DNA from: Oxytricha trifallax
Lineage: Eukaryota; Ciliophora; Spirotrichea; Sporadotrichida; Oxytrichidae
Assembly: GCA_000711775.1 (NCBI GenBank)
Contig: ARYC01002040.1
Coordinates: 1 to 64,000 of the forward strand
DNA length: 64,000 nt
Reading direction: 5' to 3'
The notes under the pieces: model-generated
Seen by the model: the letters and a program-made list of their open reading frames with translations, nothing else
Databases searched by the model: none
Told to the model about the DNA's origin: nothing
Program-made: the position numbers and the translations under genes
Part shown: positions 47,372 to 59,700 of the stretch, one piece after another
How positions within the stretch are numbered: position 1 is the stretch's first letter
How the letters are laid out: every line of letters begins with the position of its first letter

Positions 47372-48146
47372 CCCGTAAAGGGATTTGGCTTCTCTTTCTT
47401 TCCTTCCTCTTAAGGCTTGCTTGGGCTATATTTCTTCTCTTATTCCCAGCTCCTGAATCTATGTCCTTCTCGTCTGGCTATTAAAAATCTTTGTAGAGTC
47501 TCTTACTCAAATCATGCTTTACTAGAGACTTTTTCTCTCAGTTTAATTTGCTGCGCTCTTTCATCAAGTAAATAGCAGTGCCAGGTTTTTCTATAAAATT
47601 AGAAGACTAAGCTTAATAAAGATAAATGGATGCTTCTGCAGTTCCTATAGCCAGGTCTGACTGATTTTTATTCCTTGCTTCTCTTTTTCTATAAGAGAAA
47701 TGCTGTAGTGTTTCTTATGAGCTTCTTATATAACTTCATTTAAGTACTCAGGTTTCAGAGTTGCAAGAACACCAAAGAAGAAGTTTCTCTCTAGCAGCTT
47801 ATTCGAGAGCTGTAGCTTTGATGGAAGGTAGATAGCTACATCCAGATCACTCATAGCATCATCATATAGATTTGTCACTGATATTTCAGGATAGTTAGGA
47901 ATTTCAATTATCCTAATTTTATTAGTCTTAAAAGTTTTTTTCTCTTCACTCAGTAAGGCTTTTAAGAATGAGATTTTAGTTCCCTTCCTGGGTTGGCAAG
48001 AACAATTCAACTATAATGGATATATTAATCTTACTTAAGAACTTACCTCGCTATACCATATATCAATAAAGGTCCTCTTTACTTCGAAATTTTTTTCTAT
48101 TAAATCTTGAGATTAAATTCTCTTCATTGCATCATTCATAGACTCG
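47372..48146 (-). pseudogene. TBE-4 22-kDa protein gene, damaged
   Basis: The first ATG of the family (MxSMNDAMK) is changed to ATC here; the next ATG is at 48139 (MNDAMKRIQSQDLI). A frame change follows within about 15 codons. The second exon keeps TKISFLKALLSEEKKTFK, ISVTNLYDDAMSDLDVAIYL and LSNKLLERNFFFGVLATLKP, open over 94 codons to the TGA-less region near 47726 and beyond. A 36-nt intron (48011-48046, minus strand) matches TBE-3 and TBE-5. Confidence 0.8.
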
Positions 48147-48619
48147 ATCTTGCTTCCTCTTTCTAGAAATGTTAATGAAATTTAAAATTATGGATATCCA
48201 TTCTAAGTTTATTAAAATCTTACTACTATATAGGGCGGACCTACTGGAGATTAACTTTGAAAAGGTATGAGGAGAAAACTTTAAGAACTTGCTCCAAGTT
48301 TCACAGATTGATTTCCATTTTTATTAAACTATCTCCATTAAATTCTTCCTAATAATCATTAATAATTTTAGGAGGTCTTCCAAATTAAGTTCAAACTTGT
48401 TTTTAAAGACCTCCTAGATAAACTAAACTTCATTAGGAATATTTTAATATACTAAAACATATAAATTTTTCATAAAATATGTCAACTTATAGTCTTTTAT
48501 GGTTATTTAATCTTATTACCTCTCAGCATAGAATCTACCAGAGTGTCTTATACTCTACTATTATAGTTTATCTAGGTAGAAAATACCATTATTATAATAA
48601 AATATATAAGCAAACTAAA

Positions 48620-50066
48620 ATGAGCGCTAACCTTTTGAGAAGGGCGGCATTACTTGGATCAAACCAATAAAAATCAACATTCCAGCAACCAAAAAAAGTT
48701 GAGACCAGAGACGCTTACACCTAGTGGGAACAACTTATGACAACTTTGATCAGTCTAGTTTTGAGATTTAAATATAAGTTAAGTAGGAGGTCATCATAGA
48801 AGCTGTTCAAATTGAGGAGGATTTTAAACAACCCGCCATAGAGCATTGATAATTACCACTCAAAGTTGACTATTTATGCAAAGAATGCAATAAAAATTTT
48901 ATCTACAACTCAACTTACAAGAGACATTTGAGAGATATACACAGCGATATGCCTAGGTTATATCTCAAGCATTATAAGAAGGATGGGAAGTATATTTGTG
49001 AGTTCTGTCAGAAACCATATTCTCAAACAAGAGACCTCAAAGTGCACTTAAAGAAAAATCATAATCAAAGTTTTGTCTTTATTCACGGTCTTATATGGAA
49101 TAGATTCCTCTAAAAAAGAAGATCAAGGAACCAAGTGTAGTATATTAGAGTTGAAGTCTAGAAGTAAGTTAAAATAAAGAAAGCAGTCAAGAACTTTCCA
49201 GTCTCGGAGATCAATAAAATTAAGGTAAAAATAGAGGCAATAAAGATTCCCATATTAAAAATTATTGACTTAGATTCTTGCATAGAAAGCTACCTCACTC
49301 TTGAGGATAAAATAGAGAAGAGAGTCATTACTTATGACTAATATGCTTACATGATATATCCTTTCAATTACTTCCTTGCTGAAAGCAAGTTCCAAATGGA
49401 ATTTGCTAATGAGTATTATGCCCTTTAAAAGGCAAAGTTCAATGAGTACAGGCATATTATCTAGCTTAATGCTATATTACTTGGTAAAGATCATGTAGCC
49501 TTCAGGCTTCCTTTACTAGAAATGACTTACTGAGAATTCTTATCTGTCAGTAGATGTCAGAGATAAATTAGCTAGATAGTATAGGAGATAGTTGAGGGGA
49601 TTGAAGAGCTTCACAAGCTTGGTTATGTTCTTAGAGACTTAAAGCAGAGAACATAATGATGAACTTTCAGCCTCTTAGGGTTTATATTATTGATTTCAAC
49701 AGAGCTAAAAGAGTGCAAGCCTCTGCATTAGGAAAAGTATAAGTTACTCCTGGAGATTTTCCAGAGAGAGAGGATTGGAGAGATGGAGACACTTAATGGG
49801 ATATCTTGGCTCTAGCAGTAATAATAATGGAGAGCGACATGCCAAGAAACGATTACTTTAGCTGCAGAGGTGAGAGAGATTCTAAGAAGAGAATCAAAAA
49901 ATATCTCGATAAAAATAATATAAATGGAGGACTCAGAGAACTTGCATACTCAACTATTATCAAGCCAAGCTTAGAGAGTTAAAGAACAATTTAAACAATC
50001 AAACACTAATTAAGAAAGATAAAATTCAGAGAACTGCCACATGACTCTAAGCTTATGTTTGTGTGT
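48620..50066 (+). pseudogene. TBE-4 57-kDa zinc-finger/kinase protein, damaged
   Basis: Starts MSANLLRRAALLGSNQQK at 48620. Two C2H2 fingers follow: CKECNKNFIYNSTYKRHLRD with a distal His, and CEFCQKPYSQTRDLKVHLKK with a distal His (48880-49065). The kinase part has an internal TGA where TBE-3 has Arg (MTY-TGA-EFL, near 49528), Leu for His in the HRD motif, and a one-base loss in DLKPEN. The usual stop TGA is TGT here (50064-50066), so the frame runs on into the terminal repeat. Clearly non-functional as a kinase. Confidence 0.85.
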
Positions 50067-50219
50067 AATATTTCAAAAAACTCGCTTGTTATACTTACTT
50101 AAATTACTTATATTTAAACATTAAACCCCTACATAAATCCTATTAAAACCCTAATAAATTATGCGTTAATAGTCTATTTTTATCAATCCTACTACTGAAG
50201 GGGTTTTGGGATTTTGAAT

Positions 50220-51600
50220 TTATACTAGCTTAATATACTATATATGCAAGAAAATATATCTCTAGAGATCTTTAAATAATATTACATTTAATTGGACTTA
50301 TTCAATTATTATTAGTTAAATAGCTTATTGGTCATTTATCTTCGATAAAAAAAATTGTCATTTTTGAGTTTTTTCAATGAAAAGATTAAGAAAACATTTT
50401 CTTCTTAAGCTTAGGGAGAAGTATTATCTTTATGATCTTGAGCTAAACCTTCTAAGTTCTCTCGAGTACTAAGATTATTGAATTATTCATTTTTACTATT
50501 CTAAATCAAACCATTAATACTATTATAAATCACTAAGATATTATATTTTTTAAATTGGGAAGTTGGATTTTAAAAAGTTGATTTTGCAAACTCTACGCAA
50601 ATTTATCACCCTTTTAATCAAAAATTTATGCATTCGTTTGACATAATTTTGGAACTAAGTTATCAAAACAAATAGCCTTTAAAGCCATGTTGATAATAAA
50701 ATAATTACAACAAAGATTGAGTTTATACTTAACTCATGCCTATCATGCGTTGTAGTTTTTTACTTAATATATTTAGTGTCGTCTTTTGTTTACTGTTTAA
50801 ATAAAAGAATTTGCATATATAATTGGCTTTTTTTATTGTAAAAAATATATTTAAATACTTATCAATTATATTCATAATAGGAATTACATAGAGTTTATTA
50901 AATCGATCGCTCTACTTAGTTGAAAAGTATTTTTAGTATTGCTTAATTTAATTTATCATTAAATATCAATCATGCTTATTCACTCATTAGCAATTTAATT
51001 TACTTAAAAGTTAATATTTGATGCTTCCAATAGTTATCACTTTAAGCTGTTACTTATTTAAAATGTTAGCTGGCCTTGTTTAGTTATATAAATTTGCATA
51101 ATCACGAGCAATAAGTGATTGCTAATAAGGGTCATAATTATAGACCATAAGTGAATTGATATTTAAATTGTCTATGCTGGCCAATTATGGATTTTATATT
51201 TACAATACTCTAATTGGGATTTCGCTATCAGAAGTTTTTCCAGGAAAATTTTATTCTTGACATTACTATTTTCATACATATTTAATTAAAATATTATTCA
51301 ATTTAATTTTAAATATTATAATAAAATCTGAGAACTAAATATATAGGCATTTATTTGATTACTTTTGAAATATTGATTTAAAAATCTTTTATTTAATAAA
51401 TAAAAAGTTATTATATGATACTAATTAATTGAAAAAAACCAAAAGCATTATAAAACTTTTTCTCTAATTTTATCTCTACCCACTAAAATTTCTTAAATAA
51501 TTAAATAAATTTTTATTTTGCAAATTAAGAACAATTGAGACATAAAAAGTTATCATCAAGAAATAAACATCATTCGACAGATTATCTTCTAGCAAATTTC
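50220..51600. other. AT-rich spacer with no gene seen
   Basis: AT-rich between TBE-4 and the long element at 51601. No supported reading frame. Confidence 0.45.
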
Positions 51601-52199
51601 GGAGGGGGGAAGTTTCCTTCACTCGAGGAAGTTTTCTGCACTGTTTTTTTATTTATGTAAAATTTAATAAATTTGATATAAATTAAAAAATTTAATAAGA
51701 GTATATTTTTCATCATTAAAGTAATACAAGAAAATATAGACTAAAATTATATAGGCATGGAAAGGCAAGAAAAATTTAATCAGAATTACATAACAATTGG
51801 ATACAATCATGAAAAATTTTTACAAAAATAAAAGTAATGTAGAAATTAGATATTCAAGAATGCATGGTTTTTATTATTACTATGATCAATTATTTAACTA
51901 CTTTAGCTAATATACAAAAGAGGTCTATCATGATCAAACACTGTGGTCATTTCAATAAACCTCTAAATTGAGCTTGTCTGTATATATCTTTTGCACGAAG
52001 CTATAAATTCAGTCTAGCTTAACCGAATGCATTTCTACAGGAGCAATCACCACATTCTCGGCTGTATGTTAGGGCATATTTTCTTTGGTAATATTTTTTT
52101 TGCGATAATGACTTTTGAAAAACTACGTGGATTATAGAATCTCCGTCAGCAAATTTATTTTGCCAACCGCTGTAAGCTTCAATCATTTGCTCTCATCAA

Positions 52200-52510
52200 T
52201 CTCCTCGTGTCCATGCTTTTTTTTTATTTTGCTGTGCCATATGTCTAAGAGCTTCTCATAGTGAGGTACATTGAAAGTGTACATGTCTGCTCTTTTAAGA
52301 AAGGCTTTTTAACCTTCAAGAAAATTCTTCAAGAATCTCATCATGTTTAGTGATCTGGTGGAAGATAGTTCCCTCTCTATAAAAGGTATAATTACACAAG
52401 CTTGCAATTAAATCTGAGGATGACATCACATGCTTTTTTATATGAACTAGTGTTTAAGCTTCGTAAATTCATTTCATCTGAAATCATCTCTCTACATCTT
52501 AGCAGTATAT
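52200..52510 (-). pseudogene. Coding-like patch 1 in the long element
   Basis: Minus strand: MMRFLKNFLEGQKAFLKRAD, MYTFNVPHYEKLLDIWHSKI, KKKHGHEEIDESK, TGA. Basic, helical. Sequence farther left (51930-52190) is also partly coding-like in changing frames. Unrecognised. Confidence 0.4.
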
Positions 52511-52833
52511 TAAATAATTTGAAATTAACTTACAAATTTGAACATCATTTCTGATTAGTTGTTTTGAATCATGAGGAGATTCATGAGTCTCTTATTGAAA
52601 TTCGCGAAAAATTGACACCATCTATATTGATCAGAATTTAATTTGATAAAGTGAAAATCAAATTTGGGAAAGTAAATGAAGAAATATTTGTGTTATACTA
52701 TTTCATTTAAATTGGAAAAGATAAATTATTAGTAAAATCTCACTTTTCTACAAAAAAATGAGTAATTTCTCATAATACTTAAAAAACACTAGAAAATATT
52801 TATTACAGCTATTTTTAATGCATATTTTTTAGT

Positions 52834-53290
52834 TGTATCGCAGGTCAAGTTTAAAAATCCAATAAGATTGTGCATGAACTTACAATAATCTTGATGCCAG
52901 CTGAACTAGTAGTATATGTAATTTTTATGTCAATTTTTTTACTACACATATTTAAGCTTTCTATCTTCCCTATACAGCTGAGAATCAGTGAATGGGTACT
53001 ATTGTTACCTATTATTGAGAAGAAGGATCCTGCTCTTATTGGAAGAATCTCTGTGCCTATCTAACATTTAAGGTCATAAGATGGTCCGTTGGAATTAATT
53101 TGGGATTATTTCATCTCTAATGTGCTTGACTCTTTTGCGATCCTTTGGTTACAGTTGTTGATAAAAAAAGTATTTTCATACTTGATACAGAGATACCCCA
53201 CGGATTATTTATATAGTCTTGTAGATTGTCAGGGTTTTGCTTTATTTAAATTATGGAATATAACCATTCCTGAAGACTTCAACATAGGTC
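52834..53290 (+). CDS. Coding-like patch 2 in the long element (about 150 codons)
   Basis: An open frame follows an intron-acceptor-like T-run-AG at 52825-52832: AGQVQKSNKIVHELTIILM, LRISEWVLLLPIIEKKDPAL, LELIWDYFISNVLDSFAILW, then RYPTDYLYSLVDCQGFALFK and NITIPEDFNIG. Open in the ciliate code with no TGA; no good ATG. Several hydrophobic helices but not a classic membrane protein. Unrecognised. Confidence 0.45.
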
Positions 53291-53859
53291 CGTAAATTAT
53301 ATCACATTTTTTAATTCTAGTTTTACATTATTTAAACTAACAAGCTTGTATATTTCTAATTATTTATTAACGCTTTATGCAAAAAAAATTATGAATATTA
53401 GAAATTACTATGGTAAAGCAATAAATTGGTTAAGATACAGAATCAACAAATATTAGTTGAAAAATGTCAGAGTTTTTGGAATCTGAAGAAATATTGACTA
53501 TTGATTATCGATCACTTATTTTTAAAATCAAGAATTATTTCATATAATATATTTACAGAATATTATTAGGATTTACTAATTTTAATTAGAAATGCGAAAT
53601 CAACTAAAATAAGGAGAGCTATAGGCACAGTCGTGATCTACAATTCTCTCCAGAAACATCTAAAATAAGTTATTATCTCAGATTTTAATTTTATAGAAAT
53701 ATTCATACACAACAAATTTATGTTCCAATTCCAGTTGAATAAGACTAATATTAAATAGATTTTTTATTTTTAATATTTCAACTTCCAAGCCATAATTTAT
53801 ATATTTTTTAGATAAATTATAATTATATTATATAGACTTTATGTATTATAATAAATAGA

Positions 53860-54560
53860 AAATGCAACTGAGATCGAGAGATTAATGTACAGAACGATCA
53901 AAGAGGCAAGGAGTGACTCGAGCATTCTGTCGGAATCAAAGCTATCAAATATGATAAAACCAAGTCATTTGCTATAATTGATGACCACAACAGAATAATT
54001 TACTTGAAAACTTAATATTTGAAGAGCAAGGAGAGACTGTACTCGGATGCAAAATTGATGTGCGCAACGTTAAAACTAAATAAACCTGCTAATAAAAGGA
54101 GCTTGAGCAATTGAAGTAACTTGATGAGATATACTGACTAGAAAATGATGATTTGCAGTGAAGATTTGATTTAGAAGTCACTAATAAATTGAATCACTCT
54201 GGTCAAATCAAGGACCTTGAGTCTAAGATTAGAGTTCATGATTACGAAATTATTTAAAATGAAATGAACTAGACGATTTTATATACTCTAACTCTGCTCT
54301 TCTCGATATAACCTCAAATATAAGCTGAGATAGAATTCTTGAACAACCACATGAGAGTGCAATCAAAATAGGATGATGACTCGACAAAGGAGCTCACCAC
54401 TTCATGGGAATAGCGAGGAAATTAGAATGATGCACGATTTTAAGAATAGAGCAAATGATCTCATAAACAAGAAAGAGAATCAAATACAAGAATCATTGGT
54501 TCACGTTTCAGAATCTTGTTAATCACTTAGACAAAGATGAGTCGTGTTCTAAAAGAATCT
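53860..54560 (+). pseudogene. Coding-like patch 3 in the long element
   Basis: Runs in changing frames: ENATEIERLMYRTIKEARSD, then IKYDKTKSFAIIDDHNRIIY, LKSKERLYSDAKLMCATLKL and a coiled-coil-like charged region to about 54540. At least three frame changes. Unrecognised. Confidence 0.4.
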
Positions 54561-55423
54561 ACAATTAATTTTTTCAAATAATGTACTCTTTGCAAATCAA
54601 CAATTGAATTATTAAATTAAACATGAATAAAATTACGACTACGAAAATAAATCGTAAATTATGTATTTTTCATAACATTTATAAAAATTCAAAATGATAA
54701 ATTCATGGTTTTTAACTTTTAATAATGATCTCACTTAAGTCTATTATACTTGGTATTTTATTTATTATACAAGTTTTAAATTTCATGATCTTTTGTATTT
54801 AATAATAATAGATTAAAGTATAATTATAAAAATAAAATTAGTACTAAACTTGGTTGATAGTTACTCTAAAGATTAATTTTTTAAAAAAATGTTAAAAATG
54901 AGAAAAAATGCAGAAAACTTCCCTAAAAGTTTAATTTTATAATAAACCAGTGTAGGAATTTCAATGCAAGGACAAAATGCTAAAGAATAAAGCAAAGAGA
55001 GCAATGATAAAAAAGATTTAAAAATCAAAGTAAATTCTTATTTGAAATTAAAAGAAAACGGTAATAATATAGAGAGTTAATCATATAATGAAACTAAAAT
55101 TTTATTACAAATTATTCTTTCAAATAATTAAGTAATTTGCAATATATGGTAATTATCAGTCAAATAAAGTATTTTGTAAAAAATATATCTCTAATTTAGC
55201 AAAAATAACAGATATGCAAGAATACCTAACAATTCCTAGTGCTAAGCATAAAAACTTACTATCTAAATTTGATAACCACACCACGCTTATTCAAAACCCC
55301 AAATCCCCTTAAAGAGGTTTATAAGTGCTTTCATTTGTAGGGATTTTGTTCGGGGTTGGGTTTATTAATAGGTTTTAATTTGAAATTTAGAGTAAATATA
55401 TTAAATTTTATAACTCAAAATGC

Positions 55424-55650
55424 ATTTTTGGATCGTGTAGTAGAGGTCTGAAGTTTATCTTACTTAACCACAACTCTATCTGCTCTATTGATATGTCAAA
55501 TCATGACTTTGGTTTTACTATTATCGACTCTGCCATTTGCTTCATTTTTTGAGATACTCTTATTTTGTCAATAAATTACTTTATTTTTTGTCTTACATCC
55601 TTCTCGCATCTAGTAGAGTTGTAATCGTTGCGAGGCTTATCGCACTCTAT
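55424..55650 (-). pseudogene. TBE-5 57-kDa protein, C-terminal kinase end
   Basis: Minus strand, homologous to the last 75 codons of the TBE-2 kinase (KINFRPL, HDPKMHFEL). The stop TGA of TBE-2 is TTA here. The part encoding the WALA region is cut by the hairpin element at 55659. Confidence 0.8.
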
Positions 55651-55658
55651 TATTAATA

Positions 55659-56104
55659 TAGTATATTCAAAATGAGGAAATTGTAATTTGTAAATATAAA
55701 TTTAAATTTAACTAATTAAAACAGCCACTAATTTGCTTGAGGTTTAAAAAGAATTTGATTTAGTAAGTATACAAAAAATTTCTGTAAGAAATGGACGTTA
55801 TTATGCACCAACTTCAATAAAAAGTTGGTAAGTTCGAATCCTGCTTTGGAATTTCTTTTATTTTTGTTTTAAAATAAGTTCAAAATAATATTTGAACTTA
55901 AAATAAAAGAAATTCCAAAGCAGGATTCGAACTTACCAACTTTTTATTGAAGTTGGTGCATAATAACGGCTATTTCTTACAGACATTTTTGTATACTTAC
56001 TAAATCAAATTCTTTTTAAACCTCAAGCAAATTAGTGGCTGTTTTAATTAGTTAAATTTAAATTTATATTTACAAATTACAATTTCCTCATTTTGAATAT
56101 ACTT
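55659..56104. mobile_element. 446-bp hairpin element with tRNA-like motif, 8-bp target duplication
   Basis: Near-perfect inverted repeat (arms about 220 bp, tips AGTATATTCAAAATGAGG) inserted in the TBE-5 kinase sequence. TATTAATA flanks both sides (55651-55658 and 56105-56112). Each arm holds AAGTTCGAATCCTGC, which matches a polymerase III B box (GTTCGAATCC), next to a stem CCAACTT/AAGTTGG resembling an anticodon or variable arm. No full tRNA cloverleaf can be drawn, so this is a tRNA-like relic and not a tRNA gene. Confidence 0.85.
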
Positions 56105-56112
56105 TATTAATA

Positions 56113-56730
56113 ATATTGCTGCAAAAGCCCATACATCCCACTATAAGTCTCCATCTCTCTAGTCTTCTCTTTCTGGAAAATAGCCTGGAAATCCCATAAC
56201 ACTTCCAAGCCTTGATAGCTCCACTCTTAAGGCTCTGTTAAAATCTATAATTGTTACTGTTATCGGTGAAAGTTCAACATTATATTCTCAGACTTGAGAT
56301 CTCTGTGAACAAAGCCAAACTTATAATACTTTTTGATTCCCTGTATAGCTATTAATGATATCTATCTATTATTTATCTGATTAGTCATGAAATCTCAGAA
56401 TGACATTTCAAAAAGTGGTAGTCTAAAAGCTACATGATCTTTGGCAAGGAGAATACCATATCGGTTATTAAGTATTTGCTCTCTTTAAACTTAGCCTGAG
56501 TGAGTACTTAATATTCATTGGTAAACTCCATTCATTATTTATCATCGCCATGAAAAAAGTAAAAAGGATATACCTTGTAAGCATACTGATGATTCTTAAT
56601 ACTGGCTAGTAAAAGGAGTCCTCTAGAATAAGGTAGCTTTAAAGAAAAGTATCTAAATCAATCAAAGCAAGTATTGAAATTTTCTTGTATTATATTTTAA
56701 TCATGAATTTAGTTAACTCTGATGCTACGA
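56113..56730 (-). pseudogene. TBE-5 57-kDa protein, kinase domain part
   Basis: Minus strand, homologous to TBE-2 kinase upstream of the hairpin: VHRDLKPENIM, the DFNRAL-type motif, PGY-type turn and ALAAI continuing toward the hairpin, and at the far end the AKFKES-type linker. Sequence similar to the TBE-3 linker can be followed to about 56725, where the satellite starts. Confidence 0.8.
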
Positions 56731-59700
56731 GTTGCGCACACCTAAATTTGTTAATCACGATGCAGAGAACAAAAGTAGACACTTTAAGCAGGTCGAAAAC
56801 CCTGCGACTTCAAAAGTTATAGGCCTCAACAGATTCCATAGCTTTATGTGAAATTCACTTTCTCGGGTTTGAGGTCACTTCAAGAGTCACCTTCAGAAAA
56901 GTATGATTGAAATCGGGCATGAGGTTCATACACACCTAGCTTTGTTAATCACGATGCAGGGAACAAAAGTAGACACTTTAAGCAGGTCGAAAACCCTGCG
57001 ACTTCAAAAGTTATAGGCCTCAACAGAATCCATAGCTTCATGTGAAATTTACTTTCTGGGGTTTGAGGTCACTTCAAAGGTCACCCAGAGAAAAGTATGA
57101 TTGAAATCGGTATGAGGTTCACGCACACCTAGCTTTGTTAATCACGATGCAGGGAACAAAAAGTAGACACTTTAAGCAGGTCGAAACCCCTTCGAACTTC
57201 AAAAGTTATAGGCCTCAACAGAATCCATAGCTTCATGTGAAATTTACTTTCTGGGGTTTGAGGTCACTTCAAAGGTCACCCAGAGAAAAGTATGATTGAA
57301 ATCGGTATGAGGTTCACGCACACCTAGCTTTGTTAATCACGATGCAGGGAACAAAAGTAGACACTTTAAGCAGGTCGAAAACCCTTCGACTTCAAAAGTT
57401 ATAGGCCTCAACAGAATCCATAGCTTCATGTGAAATTTACTTTCTGGGGTTTGAGGTCACTTCAAAGGTCACCCAGAGAAAAGTATGATTGAAATCGGTA
57501 TGAGGTTCACGCACACCTAGCTTTGTTAATCACGATGCAGGGAACAAAAGTAGACACTTTAAGCAGGTCGAAAACCCTTCGACTTCAAAAGTTATAGGCC
57601 TCAACCAGAATCCATAGCTTCATGTGAAATTCACTTTCTGGGGTTTGAGGTCACTTCAAAAGTCACCCAGAGAAAAGTATGATTGAAATCGGGTATGAGG
57701 TTCATGCACACCTAGCTTTGTTAATCACGATGCAGGGAACAAAAGTAGACACTTTAAGCAGGTCGAAAACCCTGCGACTTCAAATGTTATAGGCCTCAAC
57801 AGAATCCATAGCTTCATGTGAAATTCACTTTTCTGGGGGTTTGAGGTGCAGCTTTCAAAGTCACACAGAGAAAAGTATGATTGAAATCGGGTATGAGGTT
57901 CATGCACACCTAGCTTTGTTAATCACGATGCAGGGAACAAAAGTAGACACTTTAAGCAGGTCGAAAACCCTGCGACTTCAAATGTTATAGGCCTCAACAG
58001 AATCCATAGCTTTATGTGAAATTCACTTTCTGGGGTTTGAGGTCACTTCAAAAGTCACCCAGAGAAAAAGTATGATTGAAATCGGGTATGAGGTTCACGC
58101 ACACCTAGCTTTGTTAATCACGATGCAGGGAACAAAGGTACACACTTTAAGCAGGTCGAAAACCCTGCGACTTTAAAGGTTATAGGAATATCAGAATCCA
58201 TAGCTTCATGTGAAATTCACTTTCTGGGGTTTGAGGTCACTTCAAAAGTCACCCAGAGAAAAGTATGATTGAAATCGGGTATGAGGTTCACGCACACCTA
58301 GCTTTGTTAATCACGATGCAGGGAACAAAAGTAGACACTTTAAGCAGGTCGAAAACCCTGCGACTTCAAAGGTTATAGGAATAACAGAATCCATAGCTTC
58401 ATGTGAAATTCACTTTCTGGGGATTGAGGTCACTTCAAAAGTCACCCAGAGAAAAGTATGATTGAAATCGGGTATGAGGTTCACGCACACCTAGCTTTGT
58501 TAATCACGATGCAGGGAACAAAAGTAGACACTTTAAGCAGGTCGAAAACCCTGCGACTTCAAAAGTTATAGGCCTCAACAGAATCCATAGCTTCATGTGA
58601 AATTCACTTTCTGGGGTTTGAGGTCACTTCAAAAGTCACCCAGAGAAAAGTATGATTGAAATCGGTATGAGGTTCACGCACACCTAGCTTTGTTAATCAC
58701 GATGCAGGGAACAAAAGTAGACACTTTAAGCAGGTCGAAAACCCTGCGACTTCAAAAGTTATAGGCCTCAACAGATCCATAGCTTCATGTGAAATTCACT
58801 TTCTGGGGTTTGAGGTCACTTCAAAAGTCACCCAGAGAAAAGTATGATTGAAATCGGGAATGAGGTTCACGCACACCTAGCTTTGTTAATCACGATGCAG
58901 GGAACAAAAGTACACACTTTAAGCAGGTCGAAAACCCTGCGACTTCAAAAGTTATAAGAATAACAGAATCCATAACTTAATGTGAAATTCACTTTCTCGA
59001 GTTTGAGGTCACTTCAAAAGTCACCCACAGAAAAGTATGATTGAAATCGGGCATGAGGTTCATACACACCTAGCATTGTTAATCACAATGCAAGGAACAA
59101 AAGTAGACACTTTAAGCAGGTCGAAAACCCTGCGACTTCAAAAATTATAGGCCTCAACAGAATCCATAACTTAATGTGAAATTCACATTCTCAAGTTTGA
59201 AGTCACTTCAAAGTCACCCAGAAAAGTATGATTGAAATCGGGCATGAGGTTCATACACACCTAGCTTTGTTAATCACGATGCAGGGAACAAAAGTAGACA
59301 CTTTAAGCAGGTCGAAAACCCTGCGACTTCAAAAGTTATAGGCCTCAACAGAATCCATAGCTTCATGTGAAATTTACTTTCTGGGGTTTGAGGTCACTTC
59401 AAAGGTCACCCAGAGAAAAGTATGATTGAAATCGGTATGAGGTTCACGCACACCTAGCTTTGTTAATCACGATGCAGGAAACAAAAGTAGACACTTTAAG
59501 CAGGTCGAAAACCCTTCGACTTCAAAAGTTATAGGCCTCAACAGAATCCATAGCTTCATGTGAAATTCACTTTCTGGGGTTTGAGGTCACTTCAAAAGTC
59601 ACCCAGAGAAAAGTATGATTGAAATCGGTATGAGGTTCACGCACACCTAGCTTTGTTAATCACGATGCAGGGAACAAAAGTAGACACTTTAAGCAGGTCG

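Larger units (their letters stand above)
46166..50216. mobile_element. TBE-4: full-length telomere-bearing element (4051 bp)
   Basis: The left tip is a worn telomeric repeat (CAATACGTCAAAACCC at 46166), the right tip GGGGTTTTGGGATTTTG ends at 50216. AAT flanks both sides (46163-46165, 50217-50219), the expected ANT duplication. Orientation is opposite to TBE-3: transposase (plus), 22-kDa (minus), 57-kDa (plus). Same subfamily as TBE-3. It is more decayed: worn telomeric tip, catalytic residues lost, stops and frameshifts in all genes. Confidence 0.94.
51601..54956. mobile_element. Long (3.4-kb) copy of the 8-bp-duplication element family, with coding patches
   Basis: The left end GGAGGGGGGAAGTTTCCTTC, CTCGAGGAAGTT and TGCACTG matches the 0.5-kb copy at 34826 over more than 100 bp. 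The right end (54900-54956) keeps TGCAGAAAACTTCCCTAAAA and CCAGTGTAGG but has lost the last C-rich bases. AATTTC abuts both ends. Inside lie three coding-like patches absent from the short copies. It is the only candidate here for an autonomous parent of the family, though I cannot recognise a transposase, and host DNA captured between two short copies is possible. Confidence 0.7.

Noticed and set aside
49270-49455. Minus-strand 61-codon frame in TBE-4
   Set aside because: Shadow of the plus-strand 57-kDa kinase gene.
55790-55870. A functional tRNA gene
   Set aside because: Only a B-box-like T-loop and one stem are present; the acceptor stem, D arm and a paired T stem are missing.
57725-57907. 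60-codon minus-strand frame (MHEPHTRFQSYF...) in the satellite
   Set aside because: It exists only in one or a few units, depends on local indels and lies wholly in tandem repeat sequence.
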